From Isoetes taiwanensis (taxonomy: Eukaryota; Streptophyta; Lycopodiopsida; Isoetales; Isoetaceae), in NCBI GenBank assembly GCA_021234155.1, contig JAJEKV010000040.1:12297072-12361071 (forward strand): 64,000 nt of DNA, written 5' to 3'. A model generated the notes under the pieces. The model had not been told where the DNA came from, ran no database searches, and worked only from the letters and a program-made list of their open reading frames with translations. This document shows positions 46,421-56,900 of the stretch, piece by piece. Numbering within the stretch: position 1 is the first letter of the stretch; every line of letters begins with the position of its first letter. Position numbers and translations under genes: made by a program.

Positions 46421-48438
46421 AACTCCAAATTATTAGTGAAGGACGTCCTGGGGAGGATTCATCTAAGTGACAACTCGGTCAAGCAGAACAAGAGAATCGT
46501 GCACTGTACATTCTTGTCCAAAATTCTGGACAAGATCTGCATACCTAATATATGCTATAGAGCTATGACAGAGGTTCTAGATGGCATTGGAGAGAATATA
46601 ATGACTGACATTATGTTTTCCTGGAAATACACAGAGAATCTGAGGGACCTTTGCTATAAGCCTTTTTCCATCTTTGCCCAAGACGACATTGAAAACTGCC
46701 CATGTTCTATACCTCATCTACAGAAATTTATAGACCCATCTATTGGGCATATACGTACAAAGACCTTGGGATTGTAAAAAATAAGCAATTGAGAAGGATG
46801 TTCCAACATGGTCTGAACCATATCCCTGACAAAAGTCTGGAGCTGGACGCCTTCCAAAAAATGTTGGATGAGTCTGTTGAATACATCTTTGAACTCAACA
46901 GATATACATATCCTAATATTGACAGTGCAGACAAAGAAAAGGTTAAAGCACTGGTAATACAAACAGCTGTTCAGGATGTTAAAAGAGCCTTTAAATCAGA
47001 TAGGACTAGAAAGTTTCCCCTCAATGACATTAAGGTGGTCAAAAGTATCGAATGGATGAGCAAATACCTGTATATTGCTGGAGTTGATAAGGCTACCAAC
47101 AACCCTGCCTTTATCTGTCCAAAACACATGCAAGATATGACCCATATCAGGTTAAGAAGCAAAGATTTCAGGGAAATAGAAACAGACCAGATTGCCATTG
47201 TTTGGAAAGTGAAAAAAGAAATGAATGACATTTTACCTTATACAGATTGTAACAGTGAGAGACTGCCATATTTATTGGGCATTTATAAAGCTCATAAACG
47301 AGATTATCGATGGATTACAAATGCTCATGGAACTCTCTATACTCCATTTGCAAATGCTATTACTGCCGTTCTTAACATGATCACAGAAATATGGCCTGAT
47401 ATTGCCAAAGACCTTTGTGAAAACTTTTGTAATCTGTTTCTAGGAAGAATAAACCCTAACTGGATGGTACAATCAATTTATGATGTCGTACTTAATCTAC
47501 CCGCCAAAATCACAGATATCTTTGTGGCAGATATTACCAAGTGCTATGAGAGCATTCCCCTAATCGGGGACACAGGCATTTGCCAGGTTATTACCAAAGT
47601 TATTAATGCTACTTGGAGATACATGAAAAAGAGACATCATAACAATAAACTGTGGATTAAAAAGGTTGGGGAAGATGACTATACGACCAAATGGTTTAAA
47701 ATTGACCCCAAAGGAAAATGTTGGTCACTGATCACTAAAGAAACATGTATACAAGCTAATATTTGGCTGATCACCAATTGTTTCATTATGAAGGGTGTTA
47801 AAACATGGGTACAGACATGTGGTATACCTATGGGCTTTGCATGCAGCCCATGTTGGTGTAACCTATACCTAGCATGGTTCGAGGTTATGTTCATTAAAGA
47901 TCTGGCCACCCAAGGAAGATATAAAGAACTAGAAATGTTTAAATTCACTTTCAGATATATGGATGACCTTCTAGCCTTAAATTGTGAAGGCATTAAAAGG
48001 TTTCTAGGGTCCACATTTCCTGGGCAACATGAAGATTTAAAAATCTATGACATGAACTTTTTGGGAATAAAAGAAGAAACTGTCATGGCTTTTGAAAGTG
48101 ATCCCTTGGCTGCATATGGTACCAAAGGTAACTTCCTAAACATGTGTATCGAAGTCATCAGCAGAGCTAATGGCATATTCAGAACTGTAAAGTTTGACAA
48201 GAGAGACAACCTTCCATTTAAGGCACTCAAGTATGTGCATGCCAACAGCTGTAGGCCATACTTTCAAGCTAGAAACGTCATCATATCTCAAATTTTACCA
48301 CATTTGTATATCAATTCCAGTCCAAATGGTGCTGCTAATGATATCAGGGCCTTAATTCAAAGTTTTACTGATAATGGCTTCGACTCCAAAGGACTCCATT
48401 ATAGAGTATACAAGTATGTGCAACAGAATGAGTTCTAA
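46421..48438 (+). pseudogene. Reverse transcriptase domain of the Penelope-type gene
   Basis: Translated in two frames joined at about 46,768. It starts with a helical region, the CPCSIPHLQKF and PSIGHIRTKTLG block, then a long helical N-terminal part. RT motifs follow: VDKATNNPAFIC; LLGIYKAHKRDYRWI (K-x-H-K and R-x-I, motif 2/3); FVADITKCYESIP with the motif A Asp at 47,528; a long insertion of ~75 residues; TCGIPMGFACSP (motif B, 47,815-47,850); FRYMDDLLAL (motif C, YMDD at 47,956-47,967); then FLNMCIEV (motif E-like). All catalytic aspartates are present. The C-terminal ~100 residues (KFDKRDNLPFKALKY..., SRPYFQARN...) match the conserved thumb region of such RTs. The TAA at 48,436 ends the frame. 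Confidence 0.8.
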
Positions 48439-48552
48439 GGACTGCCATATGACAAAACAATACTGGAGCAACTCTTAATATCAAACTGATAAAGGTATGA
48501 CTTAAATACTAGAAGATGTATGCTTATGTATTTCATCTTATGGGATATGCTT

Positions 48553-48579
48553 TAGCCCCTACTGTAATTGTGGGGGCTA
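48553..48579. repeat. Short inverted repeat after the RT gene
   Basis: TAGCCCCTAC and GTGGGGGCTA can pair around a 7-base loop, 115 bases after the stop codon. It may belong to the 3' end of the element or be a transcription-end structure; no proof either way. Confidence 0.4.
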
Positions 48580-48649
48580 GCATTCCCCATGATCACAGAA
48601 CAATTGTGAATAGGTGAGTTAAACCATTTCCCATGGTAGGAGGAAGGGT

Positions 48650-48846
48650 TTTTTTTATTTAATTATTAGAGATTGTTCATAGAGTGAACATGGGCAGTGA
48701 AAAAATGCATCTCTAATAACTATAAGATTGGTGTCATTCCACTTGTTCGTGAACATTTTTCCTTGATTGGCCAAACAATGAATTATGAAATAGTGATTAT
48801 GTAGATGATAGTCCAGGCCATCCACATCTACCATTAGTAAGACAAT
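48650..48846. repeat. Third partial copy of the 16.75-17.8 kb segment
   Basis: 48,660-48,712 repeats 16,770-16,829 (ATTAGAGATTGTTCATAGAG ... GCATCTCTAATA) and 48,730-48,846 repeats 17,671-17,787; about 840 bases between them are missing. The match resumes on the other side of the Ty3 element at 61,976-62,066. So the Ty3 element inserted into a third copy of this sequence. Confidence 0.9.
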
Positions 48847-49417
48847 TGTTTGGGGTCTGGGTTCGGGAACTCCTGCAAGACAGCCCTCTGTGAGGACCCT
48901 TGGATCTAACAGGAGAATCCGGGGGGACTATGTCACGCGGGATTTGCAAGAAAAGAACAAGAAGAAGAAAACGGAACAGAAAAGAACAATGAGAGGAAAA
49001 TGATAAGCTTCCTTGATATCAATGATGAACATACATGAGCTCTCGCAATCGAGAGAAGACTGAAGAGAGACAAGACTCAAAACTCATCTAGCCCTCATAT
49101 GCTAGCTCTATTCATATATATAGTACAATGGCCTCTGGCCCAATATAGACACTCTGACTGATCTCGGTGCCGACTCCTGGAAGGAGGCCTGTTTTGCAGG
49201 AATGTTGGCGGTGCCTCTTGAAATGCCTAGAATCACGCTGACGCTGACGCGGGCGGTGACGGCCCATCACTTGTCTGAGCGGCGCCTCTTGATAGGCTGC
49301 TGCTTGGTCTTCTGCGGGGCCTTGGATGGCTGACCGTGGTTGATCATGGATCCTTGAGCTTGACCTGGTCCGTCAGATGTGATGAATAGTCCCTGCACTG
49401 TGAGGCGCAGACTAACA
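48847..49417 (-). repeat. LTR (3' LTR with respect to the element)
   Basis: 571 bases, begins TGTTTGGGGTCTGG and ends CTAACA on the plus strand. Nearly identical to 61,405-61,975 for the first ~480 bases, while the last ~90 bases differ by clustered changes. On the element's strand a TATATATATGAATAG box (complement near 49,110-49,122) fits the LTR promoter. Confidence 0.95.
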
Positions 49418-49431
49418 CTCCCCCACCAAAC
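49418..49431 (-). other. Polypurine tract
   Basis: On the minus strand GTTTGGTGGGGGAG lies directly before the 3' LTR, where plus-strand DNA synthesis is primed in LTR elements. Confidence 0.8.
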
Positions 49432-50330
49432 AACACCGTGAAGAAAAGGAGGAAGTGTTTCGAGGGCTGGAAGCCCCGGCCGAAAGTGATCCTCACGGAG
49501 TGAGGACGGGCACCATTATGGTAGCGCTAATGAGATCTGGCGTTTTGAAGAGTAGGAGGAGTGTTGAGCCCAAGGGCGTGATCAAGGCCAATGAGAAAAT
49601 GAGAGCGCACCATGTCTTCAAGGGCCGCATGGGCTTCTTAAAGAAACAAACCGGCACTCTATGAGGAGGCAAAACGGAGACCGAAAGCAATCGACGCCGG
49701 GCATTCGGATTGCAAAGAAAAGATGGGACGCCGGCCGATTTGAGGAGTTGACCAGAGGCTCTTGAGAGCAAAAGACGAAACCGCCCGACGTGGCGGTCAA
49801 GGGTCGTGGGAGGTGGCCGCGATGTCGCAAGAAGGTGTCGAGGCCATAAATGGCATCCCGGGTCGTTGCCAACCACGCCGCATTGGCAAATATAGATCCA
49901 GGTTTTCGTGAGTGTCTAAGGTGGCATTATCCTCCCGCTGGATCGTCGACGGCGGGGATCCCAACGGAGATCCTGGCCGAGATTTGAGGCTGAGTGGATC
50001 CCGCGTGGCCATCCATGACCTTGGTCCGCAGGGGAAGACGCCAATCAGAAGTAAGAAACCCCGTGGAGGGGCACCCAGAGAAGCATACTGAGGAGAGGAG
50101 CCGGGCCCGTGGGCGGCCGAGCCCCGCCCCCACTCATCGACAAGGGCGAAGGATCTAGAGCCTTGCACCAACGATCCCAATTCGAAGCGGCCGTCGAGAG
50201 TAAACAGAGGGCTATCCCAACCCGTGGGAACTGCCTTGCTATCCTAAGAGCACGCATTGATTGTAACCCGCCAGTGTCGCATGAAAACTTTCAGGCAAAG
50301 GGAAGATCTTGGGATGTCCCGGATACTTCC
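49432..50330. other. GC-rich 3' internal region of the Ty3 element, non-coding
   Basis: GC-rich sequence between the stop of the extra ORF and the PPT. Minus-strand frames up to ~127 codons exist but overlap each other and show no motif. Probably the 3' untranslated region of the element. Confidence 0.5.
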
Positions 50331-50974
50331 TTATTTGTTGCGCTTCAAACCTTGCTTGAGAGGCAAATGATGAGCAAGCTCCGGCATGTACTCTTGATGA
50401 AGAGCATGTGTCTGATCATGATTAGACAGATAGGGGTTGTTATCCAAAAGCAACCATTGAAGTGTGGGGTCACCCTGAAAGTTCTGATGTGGCCCATCTC
50501 GAAATTTGTCCTGTGTATCTGCCAGATAGAAATCATGAAAAATGTATGCCATTGGCTGAACAACTCTGAAGGTGATCATATCCGGATCGTCACAGTGAAT
50601 GAGATCAAAGACTAAAAGGGCACAAAATAAACCTTTGTCTTCAACAGAGAGGTCGGGCCAGATCCGAAGAAAATCCTGCGTGCGCAGGGGAACATCAACA
50701 GGACCATCAGCCGTATGCCACTTCAGAAGAAAGAGGTGGCGGCGGGCAACCACATAATCCAGATAACTGGAAGGAATAGGGTAGTCAACAGGCAGGTTGA
50801 GAGCAATGGTAATATAGCCTTCAAGTTTTGTCTGAGCCTCATCAGCAGACTGAATAGTTTGCTCTAGCTGTTGTTCGAGGTCACGGATCCTGTGGTCCTT
50901 TTCTAACAGAAGGCGTGTCTGGTCACGGACCCGTTTCTGAGAAGTGTTAACCTGTGAGGAGGCTTGCCCAGGAG

Positions 50975-53125
50975 CTTGGTTCGGGAAATTTTTGGACTAC
51001 TAAAGGAAAATTTCCTGTACTTTGTAGGGCAACCTGTTAATTCTTAATTCTTGCCTACAATTTCCTTTAATTTTAAAACCAACAAGTTGCCTACAGTTTC
51101 TTACAAACTATAAACCAACAAGCAAATTTGATACTTAAAATCGAATCCACACATCCAAATACACATATTCAATGTAAAGTATACATATTAATGCCCCCAA
51201 GAAATAAGAGAAACATGTTTATCTCTAATAGCAAAACAGTTGCAGCAGCTATAAATGGGTCCTGCATAACTTCAATCTCATGTTGGAATATAGCCATTTC
51301 TAGAATAGATGTCTGGTTCTTGTCCTTTCAGCTCCAAAATGTGATGTCTTTTTTCAAGGTGCTGCCATTGGATTTACCTAAATAAAATAGATACTATATA
51401 TTAATAAGTATATATCTTGCAACAACAACAGGCATCCAATAAAGGAACAACATGCATCCAAATCTAGAAATCCATTCAAGAAAATATCACAAGTTCAAAA
51501 TATGGCATTCAAATTGTAAAACAAATGGCATGACCTAGAAGACCATTGGCTCACCTCCTCCTATTAAAACTTTAAATTGCAAAATTAATCAGCTCCTGTC
51601 ACTGCAGTTAAAAAGGGTACATCAATATAAAATGGCTACTTTATGGATACGACAGTCATTTAGAATTTAGCATAGTCTAGTAAATGCAAAGAAATCTAAT
51701 CATAAATTTGCTTCAAGTGCATACATTTCAAAAACTTACAAATATTAGTGGATGGCTATTTTCCCACTAGATAAAACTTGTGAGCTCAAGTGATAGTAGG
51801 GCAAATAAATTAATGCCCATAACTTTATGGGCACAACCGTCATCTCATTTTAGAGTTTTACATATGCAGACTAGGTCTAATAATATTCAATCTTAGCAAT
51901 CATAAATTTCCTACCCAACCTAAAACTGATACCATATAGCATATGCCCATATCTCAGAAGCTCATAAATATTAGTATATGGTCCTTCTCCATGCTTTTAT
52001 AACGGGTCAGAACATGGCATTTATATTTTAAAGCAAATGGCAGGACTAAACTAACATGAGTTGCTCACCTTCTCTTAGTAATTCTTGAGATTTCCCTTGC
52101 AAAATCGATCTGTTCTATCACCTGCAGTAGACATGGATACACTAATAATGTAGCAAAATAGAGAAAAAAACAATGGAAGAAATACCAATAACATTTCTGG
52201 TCCAGCTTTTAAAGAGGGTCCAGACCAGAATAAGGCATCAAGCAATGGCATGACCTATAAGAACATGAGTTTCTCACCTCCTCTTGTTAGAACTTGAGTT
52301 TTCCTTTGCAAAATCGCTGCTCCTGTCACCTGCAATAAACATGGGTACACCTTGAAATAAAATGTAGCAGAATATAGAAACAAATAATAAAAGAAAAACC
52401 GATAAACATTTTTGGTCGAGCTATTGCAGCGGGTCCAAAACAGGGCATTCCTAGAAGAATATGAGTTGCTCACCTCATATTAGAACTTGAGATTTCCCTT
52501 GCAAAATCAATCTGTTCCTCTCACTGCATTAGTAGACATTAGTAAACAGATTACACCAATATAAGATATAACAAAATCAGAGGCACCTTTTGTAATGCTG
52601 GAAGCCATTGCATCCACCCAGCATGTAAAACTTGTGCTAGATAGCTAGACAATGCTGCTCTCACTAAATGATGCAGTGCTTTCTAGATTTTAAAAATGCC
52701 ATTGCCTCCAGCCAGCTATCCTATAATCGATCCTTCCTTCCTCCTCCCTTCTCCTGCTGCACCCGCAAGCGGCCCACCATGATGGAAAATTTGGAAAACG
52801 GAGGGAGAAGCAGAGCTAATGAGCTAACCTTGGACGGAGGAGCAGTAGCTGGCCGCCCTGTTAGCGCCGTCCTCTGTAAGTATGAACAAAAATAAACTTC
52901 AAAAAGTCCTACGCAAAACCTAAAAGCGGAATTGGTGTCTCGTGAAAATTCCGATAAAAAAAATTAGGCATTGTCAAATTTCCGCCTTTTAAAATGTCCC
53001 ACGTGTCTTTTCCGAAGAAGGTAATTTTTTTATCGGGAGTGGATCCGAAGAATTTTTTGGTAACAAGACTTTTTCTAATTTTGGACGGTAGCTTGCTCTT
53101 ATTCCGGGAAATTTCCCGAACCAAG
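50975..53125. mobile_element. 2.15 kb non-autonomous TIR DNA transposon nested in the Ty3 element
   Basis: Perfect 17-base terminal inverted repeats CTTGGTTCGGGAAATTT at both ends and an 8-base target duplication CCCAGGAG (50,967-50,974 and 53,126-53,133). The interrupted coiled-coil reading frame confirms the edges. No transposase is encoded. An 8-base duplication fits hAT-like elements, though the ends do not match the usual CAGGG start. The interior has four imperfect repeats and AT-rich sequence; a 75-codon frame at 52,668-52,895 has no recognisable motif. Confidence 0.85.
51540..52545. repeat. Four imperfect ~200-bp repeats inside the DNA transposon
   Basis: The phrase GAGTTGCTCACCTCCTCTTA-type sequence, then AACTTGAGATTTCCCTTGCA, AAATC, CTGTTCCTGTCACTGCAGTA and GACATGGGTACACTAA, recurs near 51,550, 52,070, 52,270 and 52,470 with increasing decay. 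The internal repeats may act as transposase-binding or regulatory units, but this is not testable here. Confidence 0.7.
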
Positions 53126-54324
53126 CCCAGGAGCATTGAGTCGAAGCACGGCAATCTCCGCGTCATCAAGAAGTTTCTGTTTCTGAACCTCCGTAAGCTG
53201 ATCTTGGAGGGATGTTAGCTGAGAGGTCTGCGTGGAGAGCTGAGCCGTCAAAGAGGCAATCTGAGCGTCACGCTCTGTAAGGTGTTGAACTTGAGTACTG
53301 TAATTTTCACAAAGCTCGGAGTACAAAGCGTTGAGCTTAGCAATATCTTTCTCCTTGTCACTAAGGAGGGTGTCTTTGGACTTGTTTTGCTCCAATAAGG
53401 CCTGAAGTTCGGATTGAAGCTGAGCCTGTTGATCTGCAAGTAGGCTGGTCTGCGATCCGTGCACTTTTGAGATCTATGCGGCCTGTAAGAGAGCCCCATG
53501 CTTTTCTTGAAGTTGGGCTTCCAAAGTTTGAACTTGTGCGATTAAATTTTGAAGGTTACTGGTCAACGCATGATCCGAGGTCGTCAGGCGTGTGAACCCC
53601 ATTCATAAGAGCTTCTTGGGATTCTTGTAACTTTAGAACAGCAGCCTTGAGCATCCTGGCCGATATTGATACAACAATTTGACGAGGGTTTGTGGTGGTG
53701 GTGGCCAATTTGTTGCCTTGTTTGTGACGTTTGGGACACATGAGGAGGACTAGAGTGCTTGGTTTCAGAGAGGAGGAGGAGACAAAGTGACATGCGTGTG
53801 TTTGAAGGTTGACATGACCGGTAAGAAGAAGGGCGTGAAGTGCCAACTTGATGAGTCTTAGGAAGGGACTGCTGAGTGGAATTTTGAGAATGAGAGTTTG
53901 TGGGAGGAAAGTAATGACAGATGAGGGCTTGAAGATGGCCTCCCACAGAAGTTTCAGAGGTAGAAGTGGCAGCCCGAAGACGGTCTACTTCTTGGAGAAG
54001 ACGGTAGAGAACAAAGAATTGGGGCCAATCAATGTGGTGGGTTGAGCGAGTAGCGTTGACTACGATATTATAGAAAGGTTTATTGATATGGGTGTTCTTG
54101 ATAGAATACCCAAGGTACTTGCGCCACAGAAACTTAACAAAAGTTTCATGGGGCTTGTCAATATTTGTGAGGCGATGCACGTTTGCATGATAAGCAGGTG
54201 CACCAAACTCAGTGACATCAAGATCCTGTATGGCAGACCAAGATAAACAAGGGGTTTGCAAAGGAATATGGAATACCTCGGAAATCAGGTGTTGAGTCAG
54301 CGAAATGGTGGTGCCATCGACCAC

Positions 54325-55020
54325 TGTGGTGTATCCATGCGGCCGTTGACGATGTTAGCGGCGAACCGCCTAACCGGGTCGATTTGGAGCGGAAGTTCCA
54401 TTTGAGAGAATTCGTAGAGTTTCGCTGCTCGCGACATCGCAACGTATCGGGCCAACAAGGGCTTCACGGAAAGTGGGCGCCAAGAAAGAGACAGACTTCG
54501 AAAAAGAGCCGCCCCCGGGAGCGAGTTTGAAGTGTAGGAAATTTTGGTGCAGCCATGGCAAAGATGGGCGAAAAGAACAAGTGATTCAAAGCTGGGAGGA
54601 CGAAAGCAAAGAACGGAGGACTAAGGCGCAGAGAGAGAGACTAAAAGGTTTAGGGGCGCAAAGGTGGGCTAAGGGGCATGATAAGGGCTAAGCCGCAACC
54701 GCGTGGATGGTGCCGTGGCTAAGGATGCTAAGGGGCGAGTGAGAGGCAAAAATTTGGCTAAGTCCCCAAACAACAAAGGGAGAAGCAATGAACGGTGGAG
54801 ATGAGGCGTGAGAGAATGATGGGATGTGACAGGTGGCCAAAGGACACACATTAATGTTCGACGGGCGTGAAAAGAAGGAATGGCATTTAATGCTGGCAAC
54901 TCGAAGTGGGATATCCTTAAAAGGAATGTGTCAAAAGGTACCATGGCGAGATATGCGGCGGGAGAAAAGATTCTCATTTTAGAAACAGCCTTGCATTGCA
55001 AACACGTTGGCGATTTTTTT
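54325..55020. other. Intergenic region of the Ty3 element between the two extra ORFs
   Basis: Lies head-to-head between the sense extra ORF (start 54,324, minus strand) and the antisense small gene (start 55,095, plus strand). It may therefore hold promoters for both. Frames on either strand here show no motif. Confidence 0.5.
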
Positions 55021-55021
55021 T

Positions 55022-55065
55022 GATTGGTCCACGTCGACAAGGAGTTCCTCAGTTGGCTATATAAG
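55022..55065 (+). promoter_or_regulatory. Promoter-like site of the antisense small gene
   Basis: GATTGG (inverted CCAAT box, 55,022-55,027) and CTATATAAG (55,057-55,065), 30 bases before the first ATG of the small gene, on the strand opposite to gag-pol. A stretch CCACGTCGAC lies between them. Confidence 0.5.
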
Positions 55066-55094
55066 ACGAACCGGGAGTGAAGCAAAGGCATCCG

Positions 55095-55364
55095 ATGGCG
55101 CTTAGCATGGCTGCTGCTGGTTTGAACGAGGACTGCACTATGCCCACGAACTGTCAGGAGTGGATTACCTGCAAGATGAATTGTCTGGACCTCTGGCGCT
55201 GCCACAATCGTGGCGTGAGAATGGACGGCTGGTGTGCCGGGATGGCTGAACATCCCGACCCGAAGACCAACGGGATGGAGGTGGTTCTGCCTACCACATC
55301 CTGCGCATCACCTCTGCTCCAAACCCGGAGTAGAGGGTTTTTCTTCTTAGGACTTAGTAGATAG
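55095..55364 (+). pseudogene. Antisense small IHLxW-family gene in the Ty3 element, C-terminus lost
   Basis: Plus-strand frame inside the minus-strand retrotransposon. From the ATG at 55,107 (MAAAGLNEDCTMPTNCQEW) it is about 85% identical to the gene at 63,719-63,982 for 60 residues, keeping the cysteines of NC, C-x-M-x-C, and W-R-C. After MEVV a 28-base deletion (near 55,284) removes the I-H-L-x-W segment and shifts the frame. The original ending (TACCACATCCTGCGCATCAC...CCGGAGTAG, stop at 55,331) is still readable in another frame. It lies tail-to-tail with integrase about 150 bases away. As written it is a broken copy; the intact form is in the second element. Confidence 0.7.
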
Positions 55365-55482
55365 GGCTCTGAGCCCGTTTTTGTATATAGGGCAGTGCCC
55401 ATAGCGAAATAGCCGGGTCTGCGCCTACATTTTGTAAAAAAATTCCACCTATAATAGAAATATGCCACCGGTTTAGTCACTA

Positions 55483-56900
55483 TCACGCTGTGTGCGTGTG
55501 CGAACAAAGATCTGCTTGTGGATGTGCACTTTCTGTTGTATGAAATGTTTTGAGGCGAAAGCCATTAACCAGTGTAGGTAATGGAGTGCCATCTAACTCA
55601 GCTAGTTGAAAAACGCTGGGTCGAACTACTTGAACAATTTGATAAGGGCCAAGCCAACGAAACTTTAGTTTACCCGGAAAATTTTTGTACCGAGAGTCAT
55701 AAAGAAGAACCAAATCGCCTTCGTTGAATGTTTTGGTCTTCAGCCGTTTGTCATGTAAAGATTTTTGCAACTGTTGTCCATGAAGAACACGAATATAAGC
55801 ATCCCTTCTAAGTTCATCCAACTGTTCCAATTGATAAACCCTTTCTTTGAGTAAAAGAAAGCGGATTATGGGCAGTAGCCAGTTGAAAACGGAGTGTTGG
55901 AAGTATGTATTCAAACGGCATGAGAGCTTCTTGACCATAAACCAATTTGAAAGGGGTGTGACCTGTAGCTATTTTGAAACAAGGATTGTAAGCCCAAAGA
56001 ACAGTAGGAAGTTTGTTTTGCCAATCAGTGCGAGAAGCATCACAAATTTTCTTAAGAATTGTGACCAGAGTTTTGTTGGTGCTTTCTGCCAAACCATTCC
56101 CTTGAGGATAGTAAGGTGTGCTCTTGTGATGATGTATCGAGAAGATAATCCGTCGGCTCCTTGATGGTATGATTGATAAAATGGACACCACGATCACCCG
56201 ACCAGCTCAGGTAGGGCAGCCGAATCGTGTGATGATTTGTTGATAGATGACTTTGGTGTCGGCGGGCCGCAGGTGTTGTCCGGAAGTGCGCAAGCTTCCG
56301 CCCCATTTGGTAGCATAGTCGGTGAGAACTGAATGTAGCGTGGCACGGATGTGCCGCCAGCAGAGGATCGATGGGTCCCACAAAATCCATTCCCCATTTG
56401 TCAAGGGAAGTGGCGTGGCAACCGGCGTCAAAGGAAGAGCGTCACGGGCCGTGGGCGCCCCACACACCGGCAAGCATCACACGCGGGCGGGCGGGCGTGA
56501 GCGTCTTTGAAGAGCGTGGGCCAAAAATAACCAGCAAGAAGGATTTTGCGTGCCGTGGTGTCACCATGAAAATGACCACCACCGAGCCCTTCATGGGCTT
56601 CTCGAACAATATCTGGGACCTCATGAGGGAGAACACAGCGTCGAAGAATGGTATCCTTACCCTTTTTGTAAAGATGGCCTGCAACCATGGTGTAGTCACG
56701 GACCTCGCGGAGAAATTGATGTCGACGGGATTGTCGCTTGGCTGGAGAGAGCGTGGCGTCCTCTGGTGGAAGAGCGCCTGTGAGGAGATACTGCTGAAAG
56801 TCATGGAACCAATGTGGTGTTGCCGTGACCAGAAAGAGTTGAGCGTCAGGAAAGGCGTCTGAGACTCCAGTAGAGGGATCATCTGTGTGGATGCGTGAAA
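55483..56900 (-). pseudogene. Ty3 integrase, frameshifted
   Basis: Minus-strand integrase of the full-length element. The N-terminal zinc region (HEGLGGGHFHGDTTARKIL...CDAC) lies in the frame ending at 56,428, with the second Cys pair damaged. The catalytic core is spread over three frames between 56,473 and 55,940: MDFVGPID for the first Asp, then the D-R-G-V-H-F and N-G-L-A-E-S-T-N-K-T blocks in other frames. The C-terminal part (55,938-55,483) has FRWLGPYQIVQVV (GPY/F motif) and ends without a chromodomain. In the second element the same protein is one open frame, so this copy is inactive as written. Confidence 0.8.

Larger units (their letters stand above)
42505..48438 (+). pseudogene. 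Penelope-type (Naiad/Chlamys- or rvt-like) reverse transcriptase gene with intron and in-frame TGAs
   Basis: Single transcription unit inferred from frame continuity. Exon 1 (ATG 42,505 to 42,684) encodes a Gly/Tyr/Arg/Asp-rich head and ends ACAG|GTTTTG. Exon 2 starts at 44,544 after CACTACAG in the same frame with an acidic run. Exon 2 is open to 46,103 apart from TGA codons at 45,258 and 45,447. A further TGA at 46,104 lies just before a GAG|GTATTT donor-like site; the acceptor ATTTTGCAG precedes 46,421. The last part contains CPC...GHIRTKTLG, found before the RT core in Naiad/Chlamys-like Penelope elements, and then the RT domain. A missing G in the run at 46,768 shifts the frame. No GIY-YIG endonuclease is visible, which would favour a host-type rvt-like gene or a degenerate element. 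An alternative upstream frame starting at an ATG near 42,393 (DSDGGE...SEEGKLE) overlaps exon 1. Confidence 0.65.
50331..54324 (-). pseudogene. Extra sense ORF downstream of pol (helical domain plus coiled coil), interrupted
   Basis: Minus-strand ORF that starts at an ATG at 54,324 (MVDGTTISLTQHLISEVFHI). The first ~150 residues (…HIDWPQFFVLYRLLQEVDRL) resemble the so-called putative plant transposon protein domain found in extra ORFs of plant Ty3 elements (my recognition, not a search). A Ser/Pro-rich linker with frameshifts follows near 53,600-53,850, then a heptad-rich coiled coil (53,464-53,135: repeated LTERDAQIASL, LDDAEIAVL). The frame resumes after the inserted transposon at 50,966 with further coiled coil and a C-terminal domain (VARRHLFLLKWHTADG ... 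DLSVEDKGLFCALLVFDL) to the stop at 50,331. Removing the insert gives roughly 600 codons. Role unknown; such ORFs are common in this lineage. Confidence 0.6.

Noticed and set aside
49493-50257. Several overlapping minus-strand ORFs in the GC-rich 3' part of the Ty3 element
   Set aside because: They overlap in different frames, share no motif with known proteins, and lie between the extra ORF stop and the PPT where untranslated sequence is expected.
54669-55253. Minus-strand ORF of 194 codons
   Set aside because: It overlaps the antisense small gene and its promoter; His/Leu/Ser/Pro-rich composition and no motif mark it as a shadow frame.
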